Source: JAWAFC01 sp038890815
GTDB taxonomy: Archaea > Micrarchaeota > Micrarchaeia > Burarchaeales > JACRGF01
Assembly (NCBI GenBank): GCA_038890815.1
Contig: JAWAFC010000007.1
Span: 24,415-88,414, forward strand
Direction of reading: 5' to 3'
DNA: 64,000 nt
Part shown: piece by piece, positions 34,414 through 42,216 of the stretch
How positions within the stretch are numbered: the first letter of the stretch is position 1
How the letters are laid out: the number at the start of each line of letters is the position of its first letter
Translations under genes and position numbers: made by a program
Notes under the pieces: model-generated
Databases searched by the model: none
Seen by the model: the letters and a program-made list of their open reading frames with translations, nothing else
Told to the model about the DNA's origin: nothing

Positions 34414-34892
34414 AGCAGTCCCCTTGCCTTCCTGCCGGCTGCGGTAAGCCCTCTGAAAGCCCTCCCTTTCTGAAGAGGCAGGCCCGTTGCCTTTGGGTCT
34501 GCAAGGATCACTTCGAAATAGTCATTGCTTCCGTCTCCGCCAACCCAGTAAGAATTGAGCACCTCAAGATTCCTGTATGCCCTCGCGGCTCTTTGCTCGG
34601 CGATGGCCTGGTTGCTGAGCTTGGGTGAGAAAAACCTCCCATACCTTGATGGTTTCCTTCCCTTTCGTGGCTTTTCCCTCTTCCTTCTCCCCTTGAGCAC
34701 GCGTACCCTCACCACAACAAATCCTTTCTTTGCCTTGTAGCCGAGCTCCCTCGCCCGCGCTATATTCAGTGGCCGCTCAACCCTCACGAGCGTGGGGCCT
34801 TTGTTCCACGCCGCAATGCGCTTCTTGTACTCCGGAGAACGAGCAGCATACTCTCGCTGGAAAGCCTCCTTCATGTATTTGTAAAAACCCAT
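34410..34892 (-). CDS. rpl15e: 50S ribosomal protein L15e (eL15)
   Basis: The 160-aa basic protein starts MGFYKYMKEAFQ and shows PTLVRVERPLNIARARELGYKAKKGFVVVRVRV and LEVLNSYWVGGDGSNDYFEVILADP, typical of eL15. The ATG at 34892 has GGGTGAG upstream and matches the family. A leaderless ATG at 34946, 24 bases from a TATA-like TTAATATAAT, would add 18 residues. Confidence 0.93.
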   Translation of the reverse strand: MGFYKYMKEAFQREYAARSPEYKKRIAAWNKGPTLVRVERPLNIARARELGYKAKKGFVVVRVRVLKGRRKREKPRKGRKPSRYGRFFSPKLSNQAIAEQRAARAYRNLEVLNSYWVGGDGSNDYFEVILADPKATGLPLQKGRAFRGLTAAGRKARGLL

Positions 34893-34977
34893 CCGCTCAC
34901 CCGCTCGTTCAGGCTGCAGAACGCAGTCTCCTACATTCGAGCGCATTCTTTCAATCGGACAAATTATATTAAGATAA

Positions 34978-35114
34978 CGCCGGGGAGGAGATTCGAACTC
35001 CTAACCCCACGAGGGGACCAGATTCGGAACCGCAGGAGAGCCGAGTCCCCTTCAGTTTATCCCGATTAGTTTTCGACTCGAGTCTGGCGCGATACCAGGT
35101 TCCGCCACCCCGGC
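34978..35114 (-). tRNA. tRNA-Ser(CGA) with anticodon-loop intron
   Basis: The acceptor GCCGGGG pairs with CCCCGGC (34979-34985), followed by discriminator G73, which fits Ser and not Leu. The anticodon stem is CCAGA/TCTGG; the split loop joins as CTCGAG plus A, giving anticodon CGA. A 53-base intron sits at the canonical 37/38 position (35024-35076). A long variable arm (CCCC/GGGG) and T-arm AGGAG-TTCGAAT-CTCCT are present. No CCA is encoded. Confidence 0.85.
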
Positions 35115-35157
35115 AGAGATATTCTGCAAAAACAAGCTATTAAATGTGGCCCTGGAG

Positions 35158-35649
35158 CTATGCGGGCACCTTTTCTGCCCCGCGCTTTTCCTCTCCTTTT
35201 CGGATTTCTGGTCCCTTGGGCGGCTCTTTCTCCCTCTTTCTTTCCCCTCTCCCCTTTTTCAGGCTTGGAAACATTTTGAGTATGGAGTCCTCGCTCCTCC
35301 CTTTCTCCCTGGCTAGCTCTGCGTATCGTTGAATCATCTGCTCGGCAATACCGCCCGGATATGCGGCCGCCACATTCTCCAGATGTTTCCTCTCTTCTTC
35401 CCCGAGTCGCTCAACCATTTCGAAGAACACATTGTTCGCTGTCCTGAAGTTCCTCCGTATGATGAAATCAAGCCCGCTCCATTTCATGAAACGCTCGAAC
35501 CATCCTTTGGGATTATCAAGCCTGTCAAACGCTTCCTGCGGTATAAACACCTTCAACAGCTCAGCAAGTGAGCTGTAAATCGAAATGAGCTGCTTCTCCT
35601 CTTTTTCCCTAAGCTCACGCTCATATTTTTTCCATTCTTCTCCATCCAT
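35158..35649 (-). CDS. Charged helical protein, unknown
   Basis: The 163-aa product starts MDGEEWKKYERELREKEEKQ (coiled-coil-like), has a helical core (SSLAELLKVFIPQEAFDRL; MVERLGEEERKHLENVAAAYPGG) and a Lys/Arg/Glu/Pro tail. No signal peptide. No family recognised. The ATG at 35649 is preferred to one at 35664. It is flanked by the tRNA-Ser and tRNA-Thr genes. Confidence 0.55.
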   Translation of the reverse strand: MDGEEWKKYERELREKEEKQLISIYSSLAELLKVFIPQEAFDRLDNPKGWFERFMKWSGLDFIIRRNFRTANNVFFEMVERLGEEERKHLENVAAAYPGGIAEQMIQRYAELAREKGRSEDSILKMFPSLKKGRGERKREKEPPKGPEIRKGEEKRGAEKVPA

Positions 35650-35698
35650 GTGGGCTTTTTGCAAACCGAATTTAAAAGCTTTGGTGCAAAAATATACA

Positions 35699-35824
35699 GC
35701 CTCCGTAGCTCAGCGGTCAACCTTTTTCCCTCACCCGCTCCAAAAGCGTTGGCGGAAAAGTGGTTAGCTAGAGAGCGACCGCCTCGTAAGCGGTAGGTCG
35801 AGGGTTCAAATCCCTCCGGGGGCT
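35699..35824 (+). tRNA. tRNA-Thr(CGT) with D-loop intron
   Basis: The acceptor GCCTCCG pairs with CGGGGGC (35817-35823), then U73. The D-stem is GCTC (35708-35711)/GAGC (35773-35776), the anticodon stem ACCGC/GCGGT with loop CTCGTAA, anticodon CGT. The D-loop holds about 50 extra bases (near 35718-35767) that fold as a hairpin and resemble the D-loop intron of the tRNA-Leu at 57656. TTTAAAAG at 35671-35678 is the likely TATA. No CCA is encoded. Confidence 0.85.
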
Positions 35825-35875
35825 CTTGCAAGCAGCGACCTAATTTATTATAATCTTTAGCCGAGAAACTTCCCC

Positions 35876-36193
35876 ATGGAAAAACGCGTTTATGAGTGTC
35901 CGGCTGCAGATTTCGGCAGGCTCAAGGCACTGCTCGGAAAAGACCCTTATGCGCCAGTAAGTTTTGCTCGCCAAGGCTACATTCTCAAGGAGGGCAAGGC
36001 AGTGGGCGGCGAGGCCGACAAGTGCTATGTGCAGCTGAAGGGGGAGAGCGATTTTTTCAAGTGGGCTGAGGATAGGTTCCGCGAACTGCCGAGCGTGAAG
36101 CGCGCGCCAAAGGAGATGGAGGAAAAAATCAACAAAGCGATTGAGGAGGAGGAGAGCGCAGCTGAAAGCGGGTTCGGCTCGCTGTTCGGTTAA
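35876..36193 (+). CDS. Small conserved-type protein, unknown
   Basis: The 105-aa protein starts MEKRVYECPAADFGRLKALLG, has a compact alpha/beta part (SFARQGYILKEGKAVGGEADKCYVQLKGESDFFKWAEDRFREL) and an acidic helical tail ending GFGSLFG. The ATG follows TTTATTATAATC by about 23 bases (leaderless). No family recognised. Its stop overlaps the LeuA-type gene by 4 bases. Confidence 0.65.
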   Translation: MEKRVYECPAADFGRLKALLGKDPYAPVSFARQGYILKEGKAVGGEADKCYVQLKGESDFFKWAEDRFRELPSVKRAPKEMEEKINKAIEEEESAAESGFGSLFG

Positions 36194-37776
36194 CTCGGTC
36201 CTGCCCTTTTCTCCGCGAGCCTCCTCTTGTAATTCACGGCATCGTTGATGGCGCGGATGAGGGCCAGCACGCTGGCCATGACGATGTCCCCGCTCACAGC
36301 GTTCGCCGCAAACACATTGCCCTTTTCATCCACCACTTTTATGGTCACGTCAGCCAGCGCGTCAGTTCCGCCCGTAATCGCCCTCAGGTTGTACTCGGTG
36401 AGCTTGATTTTGGCCTCCGGCCCCAGCACGCTCTGGATGGCATTGCTGGCTGCATCCACAGGGCCCACGCCCTGACTTGCGCCCTTGAGAAGCTCGTCGC
36501 CGTATTTGACCACGATGCTCGCGGTCGGAGTGATCTTGTTCCCGGTGACCACGGTCACCTCCTCGAGCGTGACGACGGGCTTTCTGGCGACCGCATGCCC
36601 TATTACATCTTCAGCTATCGCGATGATGTCCTCGTTGTAAATCCTTTTCTTGGCTTCGGCCAGCTCTTTTATCCTGTTCGTGATGTCAACGATGAGTTCC
36701 TTCGCCACATTTTTGTACCCGAGCTCGGCCAGCGCGGCCTCTATCGCGGCTTTCCCGGTATCCTTACCTATGACTATGCGCCTTTTCTGCCCCACGAGCT
36801 CGGGCGGGAATGGCTCGAAGGTCATTGCCTGCTTGAGCACGGCATGCGTATGTATGCCGCTCTCGTGCGCGAAGGCCGTGGAGCCGACGATCGGGTAGTT
36901 GGGCATGAGATATACCTCGCTGTATTTCTCCACGAGCCGTGACACCTCGGTCAATTTTTCTGTCTTAATACCGGTCTTCACTCCATACAGCGCGTGCAGG
37001 GACATCACGACCTGCTCAAGGCTCGCATTGCCCGCGCGCTCTCCGAGCTGGTTTATTGTGACATGCACCTCATCTGCGCCTGCCTCGCACGCGGCCAGCG
37101 TGTTGGCCACCGCCAGGCCGAAGTCGTTGTGGCAGTGCACTTGGATGTCGCAGCGCAGCTTTGGCCTCAGCCGCGCGATGAGCTCTCTCATCGCGCTCGG
37201 GTGCATCACCCCCACCGTATCGGGGATGTTTATGGCATCGGCCTTCGCCTTTTCAACGGCCTTGCAAACTTTCAGAAGGTAGGGAAATGGCGTTCTTGTG
37301 GCATCCATGGGCGAGAAAATGCAGGGCAGGCCGTGAGCCTTGACCAGCTCAACGGCCTCGACCGCCATCTGCAGCACTTCCTCCTGCGTCTTGCCCATCT
37401 GCCACTTCAGGTGGATGGGCGAGGTGGAGATGAAAGTATGCACGATGTCGACATCGGCCGCGATGCACGCTTCGAGATCGGGCTTGAGCACGCGCGCCAG
37501 CCCGCACACGCGGCTGCTCAGGCCGAGCCCGGCTATTTTCTTTACAGTCTCAAATTCCGGTTTTGAGTTGATGGGGAAGCCGGCCTCAATGGTGTCGACG
37601 CCGAGCTCGTCCAGCGCCTTTGCTATCGCGACTTTTTCCTCGCTTTTGAATGTGACGCCGGGCAGCTGCTCGCCGTCCCTCAGCGTGGTGTCAAATATTT
37701 TTATCCTCTTGCGCATGTTGCGGAAACGCCTGTTGACTTCCTTGTTGTACTCGCTGACATAGAACTTGGCCCGCAT
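36190..37776 (-). CDS. leuA: 2-isopropylmalate synthase / citramalate synthase family
   Basis: The 528-aa protein has the DRE-TIM metallolyase core (IKIFDTTLRDGEQLPGVTFKSEEKVAIA; IPDTVGVMHPSAMRELI; QVHCHNDFGLAVANTLAA; GERAGNASLEQVVM; HESGIHTHAVLK) and the C-terminal LeuA allosteric dimer domain (about 395-515). It condenses acetyl-CoA with 2-oxoisovalerate or pyruvate. Without leuB/C/D in the window the choice between leucine and citramalate routes is open. The ATG at 37776 is about 22 bases from TATA; an internal ATG at 37716 also fits. Confidence 0.88.
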   Translation of the reverse strand: MRAKFYVSEYNKEVNRRFRNMRKRIKIFDTTLRDGEQLPGVTFKSEEKVAIAKALDELGVDTIEAGFPINSKPEFETVKKIAGLGLSSRVCGLARVLKPDLEACIAADVDIVHTFISTSPIHLKWQMGKTQEEVLQMAVEAVELVKAHGLPCIFSPMDATRTPFPYLLKVCKAVEKAKADAINIPDTVGVMHPSAMRELIARLRPKLRCDIQVHCHNDFGLAVANTLAACEAGADEVHVTINQLGERAGNASLEQVVMSLHALYGVKTGIKTEKLTEVSRLVEKYSEVYLMPNYPIVGSTAFAHESGIHTHAVLKQAMTFEPFPPELVGQKRRIVIGKDTGKAAIEAALAELGYKNVAKELIVDITNRIKELAEAKKRIYNEDIIAIAEDVIGHAVARKPVVTLEEVTVVTGNKITPTASIVVKYGDELLKGASQGVGPVDAASNAIQSVLGPEAKIKLTEYNLRAITGGTDALADVTIKVVDEKGNVFAANAVSGDIVMASVLALIRAINDAVNYKRRLAEKRAGPS

Positions 37777-37796
37777 GTGTACACATTGCCATCTCA

Positions 37797-37806
37797 TATT
37801 TATAAA
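37797..37806. promoter_or_regulatory. Shared TATA between leuA-type gene and thrC
   Basis: TATTTATAAA lies about 22 bases from the ATG at 37776 (minus) and the same from the ATG at 37828 (plus). The two biosynthetic genes could be driven from one TATA site. Confidence 0.5.
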
Positions 37807-37827
37807 CTTCCCGCGCGAAGCATCTCC

Positions 37828-39024
37828 ATGCCCTACTGGCTCGAGTGCATTGCCTGCCGCAGGAGATATGAGGCGGGCGACATCGTGTATGCCTGCACCG
37901 AATGCGGCGACCTGCTGGACATTCGCTACGAGCACAAGAGGCCACCGCGCATCCGTGAGAGAATACCGGGCGTGTGGCGGTATGGCGATTTCCTCCCGTT
38001 CGATGACCCGAAGCACATAATTTCGCTCGGCGAAGGCGACACGGGCTTGTACGCCTGCCCGAGCCTTTCCAGCGAGCTGGGCCTTTCCCGGCCCCTCTAT
38101 GTTAAGAACGAGGGCGAGAACCCCACCGGCTCTTTCAAGGATAGGGGCATGACTGTCGGCATAACAAAGGCGCGCGCGCTCGGCGCCAAATGCGTCGGGT
38201 GTGCCAGCACAGGCAACACGAGCGCCTCGCTCGCAGCCTATGCCGCACGCGGCGGCTTGCGCTGCATCGTATTCGTGCCAGCGGGCAAAATAGCAATGGG
38301 CAAGCTGGCCCAAGCCCTTGTCTACGGCGCAGAAGTCTTCGCGCTCGAGGGGAATTTCGACGATGCCATGCGCGCCGTGCTCGAGCTCAGCGCGCAGGGC
38401 AAGATCTACCTTCTCAACTCCATCAACCCCTACAGGGGCGAGGGTCAGAAGACTATTGCTTTTGAGATCGCAGAGCAGCTCGACTTTAACTTGCCGGAAT
38501 ACATTTTCGTTCCGGTCGGCAATGCCGCCAACATCAGCGCAATCTGGAAGGGCTTCAAGGAATTCCGCGAGGCGGGCCTCATCGAGGCCCTCCCGAAAAT
38601 GGTCGGCGTGCAGGCAGAGGGTGCGGCTCCGCTTGCCCGCCTCTTCGCCAGCGGTTCGGATGACTTCAGGCCGGAACCAAATCCGAGGACTGTGGCGAGC
38701 GCTATCCAGATAGGCAATCCGGTTTCGTGGAAAAAAGCGATCCGCGCGGCCAGGGAAAGCAGAGGCAGAATCATCGCAGTGAGCGATGAGGAAATCCTCC
38801 GCGCGCAGTCCCTGCTCGCCTCTCGGGAGGGCATTTTCGTTGAGCCTGCCAGCGCAGCGAGCATCGCGGGGGTAAAGAAACTGCGGGAAAAGGGCGAGCT
38901 TTCAGAAGACGCCTCTGTCGCGTGCGTCTGCACGGGCAATGGCCTCAAAGACCCCGATGCGGTTATCGGCCGCTACCAAGGCGCGATAAAGAGGATAAAG
39001 AACCTGAAGGAGGCGAGGCTTTAG
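37828..39024 (+). CDS. thrC: Threonine synthase
   Basis: The 398-aa PLP enzyme converts O-phosphohomoserine to threonine. It has an N-terminal zinc-ribbon (CxxC at 7-10 and 23-26) as in archaeal ThrC, the PLP lysine in PTGSFKDRG (Lys104), and the glycine-rich ASTGNTSASLAAYAARGG phosphate loop. The start MPYWLECIAC is leaderless. Confidence 0.93.
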   Translation: MPYWLECIACRRRYEAGDIVYACTECGDLLDIRYEHKRPPRIRERIPGVWRYGDFLPFDDPKHIISLGEGDTGLYACPSLSSELGLSRPLYVKNEGENPTGSFKDRGMTVGITKARALGAKCVGCASTGNTSASLAAYAARGGLRCIVFVPAGKIAMGKLAQALVYGAEVFALEGNFDDAMRAVLELSAQGKIYLLNSINPYRGEGQKTIAFEIAEQLDFNLPEYIFVPVGNAANISAIWKGFKEFREAGLIEALPKMVGVQAEGAAPLARLFASGSDDFRPEPNPRTVASAIQIGNPVSWKKAIRAARESRGRIIAVSDEEILRAQSLLASREGIFVEPASAASIAGVKKLREKGELSEDASVACVCTGNGLKDPDAVIGRYQGAIKRIKNLKEARL

Positions 39025-39025
39025 C

Positions 39026-41896
39026 CTACAGCGCCCTGTCTTTCGTGTAGTACCACTGCACTTGTCCTTTCGCAGCCTCTTCATCGATATTCTCTTCTTC
39101 GATTATTGAGCGCGTGCGCGCTGGCGGGACAACCTCAACCAACATCCACTCCCCGTTTTGTTTCCTGAAACTCCAGTATTCCTCCCAGGGGGTGACGTAC
39201 TCGTCTTTCCTCGTAATTTTTTCCCCTTTGTACTCTATTCTCTGCGCATGCGCGCTTATGCGCGCGGTGAACTCATCCCTATTCTTGTCGTTGTAGTTCT
39301 TGACGAGGACGATGTCGACTTTCCTCACGCACATATTCCTGTACTCCACCTTTCTGTTCTCCTTCTTCATTGCATCAATCTGGCTACGGAAATGCGAAGC
39401 GGCTTCGGGCAGTAGGAAAGGCTCGACGGCAGTCAGGTCCCTTTTTTCGAATGCTGTGAGCACGCGCACGAAAATTTCTCTCGCGCGCATTTTCATGAAA
39501 TCCTCGTCCCAGCTCTTGTCCGTAGAGGAAAGAAAGTTCAGCATGCGGTGAACCCTGTCCGCCTTTTTTCTGAGCGCCTCATCGAGCCAAGGCGCTTTTT
39601 CAATGGGGGGTGCCGCGAGCGCACCGTAAATGTTTTTCAGCTGCCAGGGCGTCAGCTCCTCCACAAAATTTTCTTCAGCGAGCGCATCCGACTCGCGCGT
39701 CTGATTTATTTCCCGCAAAAGCCAGTTGTTTCCCTGCCTCTGGAATACCCAGAATTCTTGGAAAACCGCTGGCTCGGAGTCGCCCCTCAAGAACCTTCCA
39801 TCCCTGTCATCCACGTAGTAATCCCTCGCGCTCGCTTCCACAAGGACGGTGAACTCTTGCTGGTCTTTCTTTGCATAGTGCCTGAGGTGCACGATTTCCA
39901 GCTTCCTCAACTGGAGGTCATCCAGCTTGTTTATCTCGTGGTTCCTCTTAAGCGATTCAAGCTGGCTGACGTGCTGCGCATAGAGGTTAGGCATGAGCAA
40001 CGGCTGCATGGGGGCGTACTCGCGCGATTGCCAGCACTCTTGAAGTTTGAAAAAAGTAGTTCTCGCGATCCTCTTCAGCTCATCGGGATCCCACCGCGGG
40101 TCTATGCTTTTGAGGTAAGCCAAGAGCTTTGCGGTTTTGGCTGCCTTTGCATCCACTTGTGAAGAGGGATAACAATAATCGAGGTCTGCGCTTAGGCGGC
40201 TTTTCCGGCGTATTATCCAGAAAAGGCCACACGTCACTACTCCGAACATCAGCAGCGAAATGGCCATCCCACAAAGTTGCTCCTCCAGCGAAGGGGGCAC
40301 GACGATTTTCACCATTCCGATTCCGGATACATTCATCTCGCTGTAGCCCAGGCACTCCTCGCGCGTCGCGCATTCGAACCGAAGCTCCCTCGATATTGCA
40401 AAATTGGTTAGGTTTGCACAGCGCCATGCCTCCTGTGTTGCCTTCACGCAGTTTTCAAGCGTGCGCGCGCTGTTTATGTTGGTTTTCAGGAAATACACAT
40501 AGATGCACTGGGTTCCGTTCGCGTAAGAGCCGTTGGCCAACCTCAGGCGCGTGGGCAGGCCGCACATCGTCGCATGCGTGTAAGGCGTGCTTCCGCTGCC
40601 TCCTCCGCCTCCCTTGTTGTGCACAACAAAACCGTTTGCAATAAACGTGAACGGCTCCCCAATCTCCAAATTATACACACGCTCCTCCCCAAGATAGGTT
40701 GCGGAAACTATCCTCTCCTCCCGCAATTCTCCGTTCTCGCCAATCACCATCACCACATCGCCGGCAGAAAGCTCAGACGCCTCCTTAAAACTCCCGCCCG
40801 GAGTGAGGAAAGGATGCTCGGCTGTCGTGTTTACCGCTCTTCTCTCCGTGCGGAGCTGGAGCACGCGCGTTCTGGTCGTGAACACGCCGCGCACAACCGC
40901 CTTTTTCACAGAGCCGTCAGGCGCCACCGCGGTCACCATGTTCCCCGCCTTTACCGCCTCAATGTGCCGCTCGCCCTCAGGCGTAGCTATCCGTGTCCCT
41001 GCTGCAAAACACCCGCCGCCCTTGTTGTGCACCGCGATGAAGTTTGCGAAATACGTGTTCGGCCATTCCGTCCTCGGGTTGTACGTTGTTACGTTCGCAA
41101 GCACCGTCTCCTTTGAAACAACCCTCTCCGGAGAGAGGCCGCTTCCATTGAAAACGAATATTCTGTCGCCGGGCTCCAGCCGCTCGGCAGTCACGAACAC
41201 GCCGTCGCCCAAGTAAAACGGGTGCTCTGCAGTGACGTTCACCTCATAACTCTCCGTCCTGATTACGTAATACTCACGCGCGCTCGCCGTATACACTTCG
41301 ATCACGCTCGCGTTGATCACCTCGCCCTCGTAAGTGAAAGCCTTCAGCACGTCACCCGGCTTCACCTCGCTTATCCTCTTCCACGAGCCGTCAGCTGTCA
41401 GCACGAGCGTGTCCGGCAGGAAAGAGCCCTTGTTGTGTGCGATGATGGAATTCGCGAGGAAAATGCCCCTGCTGTCCACAAGCAGGTTGTACGCTTCAGT
41501 CTCCTTTTTGTGTGGAACAATGGAAACAACGCGGTCAAGCTTGGCAGTGTTGTTGGAATAGACCACCACTGTGTCGCCTGCCGCGAGCTTTGCCGCCTCC
41601 TTAAACCTGCCATCCCCTATGTACAAGAGGTGCTCTCCGGTCACATTCACCGATGTGGTCGCAGTGGTTATCTCGTAGTATTTTGATGCGTTAGTGGCAT
41701 ACAGCACAACGACGCGCGCGATCCCATCCGGCGTGACAACCTCTTCTCCAGCAGAAACCGATTTGATGGGCTTTTCCCCGCTTGTTGTCAGCACGAGCGT
41801 GTCCGGCAGGAAGCACCCGCCGCCTCCTCTTGCCGCCGCCAGGGACGAGAGTGCGAGGATGAGAAAAAGGCGTTGCAAAACGCCGGGCCGGAGCAT
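39026..41896 (-). CDS. Triple Hint (intein-like) – transmembrane – double Tim44-like protein
   Basis: The 956-aa protein has a signal peptide (about 1-22) and three tandem Hint domains: Cys28 to HN154-155, Ser158 to HN290-291, Cys296 to HN426-427. Each has a block-B TxEH (His89, His225, His361) and ends in AHN or VHN, followed by Lys, so no splicing nucleophile is present at +1. Then come a Gly/Ser linker, a Cys-containing domain, one transmembrane helix (about 541-563) and two Tim44-like domains (about 582-760 and 785-940). It is probably self-cleaved outside the cell, with Tim44 domains inside. No such architecture is known to me. Confidence 0.8.
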   Translation of the reverse strand: MLRPGVLQRLFLILALSSLAAARGGGGCFLPDTLVLTTSGEKPIKSVSAGEEVVTPDGIARVVVLYATNASKYYEITTATTSVNVTGEHLLYIGDGRFKEAAKLAAGDTVVVYSNNTAKLDRVVSIVPHKKETEAYNLLVDSRGIFLANSIIAHNKGSFLPDTLVLTADGSWKRISEVKPGDVLKAFTYEGEVINASVIEVYTASAREYYVIRTESYEVNVTAEHPFYLGDGVFVTAERLEPGDRIFVFNGSGLSPERVVSKETVLANVTTYNPRTEWPNTYFANFIAVHNKGGGCFAAGTRIATPEGERHIEAVKAGNMVTAVAPDGSVKKAVVRGVFTTRTRVLQLRTERRAVNTTAEHPFLTPGGSFKEASELSAGDVVMVIGENGELREERIVSATYLGEERVYNLEIGEPFTFIANGFVVHNKGGGGGSGSTPYTHATMCGLPTRLRLANGSYANGTQCIYVYFLKTNINSARTLENCVKATQEAWRCANLTNFAISRELRFECATREECLGYSEMNVSGIGMVKIVVPPSLEEQLCGMAISLLMFGVVTCGLFWIIRRKSRLSADLDYCYPSSQVDAKAAKTAKLLAYLKSIDPRWDPDELKRIARTTFFKLQECWQSREYAPMQPLLMPNLYAQHVSQLESLKRNHEINKLDDLQLRKLEIVHLRHYAKKDQQEFTVLVEASARDYYVDDRDGRFLRGDSEPAVFQEFWVFQRQGNNWLLREINQTRESDALAEENFVEELTPWQLKNIYGALAAPPIEKAPWLDEALRKKADRVHRMLNFLSSTDKSWDEDFMKMRAREIFVRVLTAFEKRDLTAVEPFLLPEAASHFRSQIDAMKKENRKVEYRNMCVRKVDIVLVKNYNDKNRDEFTARISAHAQRIEYKGEKITRKDEYVTPWEEYWSFRKQNGEWMLVEVVPPARTRSIIEEENIDEEAAKGQVQWYYTKDRAL

Positions 41897-41908
41897 TCGT
41901 CTGCCCCT

Positions 41909-42175
41909 TCAGAATATTCCGGATATTATCGCAGCTGCGATGATTATGCTTATCCCCAATATGACTGCCTGCGTTATCTGCCCCACATAACTTGCCACTG
42001 CAAGGTTTCCCCGCGCGAGCTCTCTCTCGTCGTTTATTCTCGGGGTGAGCCTGTCCACTATCTTCGGCACGATGAAGGTCGCAATGCCTATCAAAAAGAT
42101 TCCCAGAATTCCTCCCAGCAGTGTGTACAGCACTGCAAGGGTCATGTTTTCGGTCACTGTAGCGCTCAACACCAT
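41909..42175 (-). CDS. DUF350-like membrane protein
   Basis: The 88-aa protein has two transmembrane helices (about 13-36 and 62-86) with KIVDRLTPRINDERELARGNLAVASYVGQ between them. The GNLAVA stretch and the hydrophobic pattern match the DUF350 family of small membrane proteins. GGTGGTCTG precedes the ATG. It lies upstream of the Hint-Tim44 gene in the same direction, 13 bases apart, so the two probably form one operon. Confidence 0.7.
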   Translation of the reverse strand: MVLSATVTENMTLAVLYTLLGGILGIFLIGIATFIVPKIVDRLTPRINDERELARGNLAVASYVGQITQAVILGISIIIAAAIISGIF

Positions 42176-42216
42176 CAGACCACCTTAAATTGCGCTTTGT
42201 GTCGCGCTTTAAATAT

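Noticed and set aside
34978..35114. Calling the class II tRNA a tRNA-Leu from its D-arm
   Set aside because: Discriminator is G and the spliced loop reads CTCGAGA with anticodon CGA, which fits Ser.
35699..35824. tRNA-Thr considered a pseudogene because of the D-loop insert
   Set aside because: All stems, the anticodon loop and T73 are intact, a TATA is at the right place, and the insert resembles the one in tRNA-Leu.
39026..41896. Hint domains considered as ordinary inteins in a host protein
   Set aside because: The residue after each HN is Lys, there is no extein interrupted at a conserved site, and three Hint units follow one another directly.
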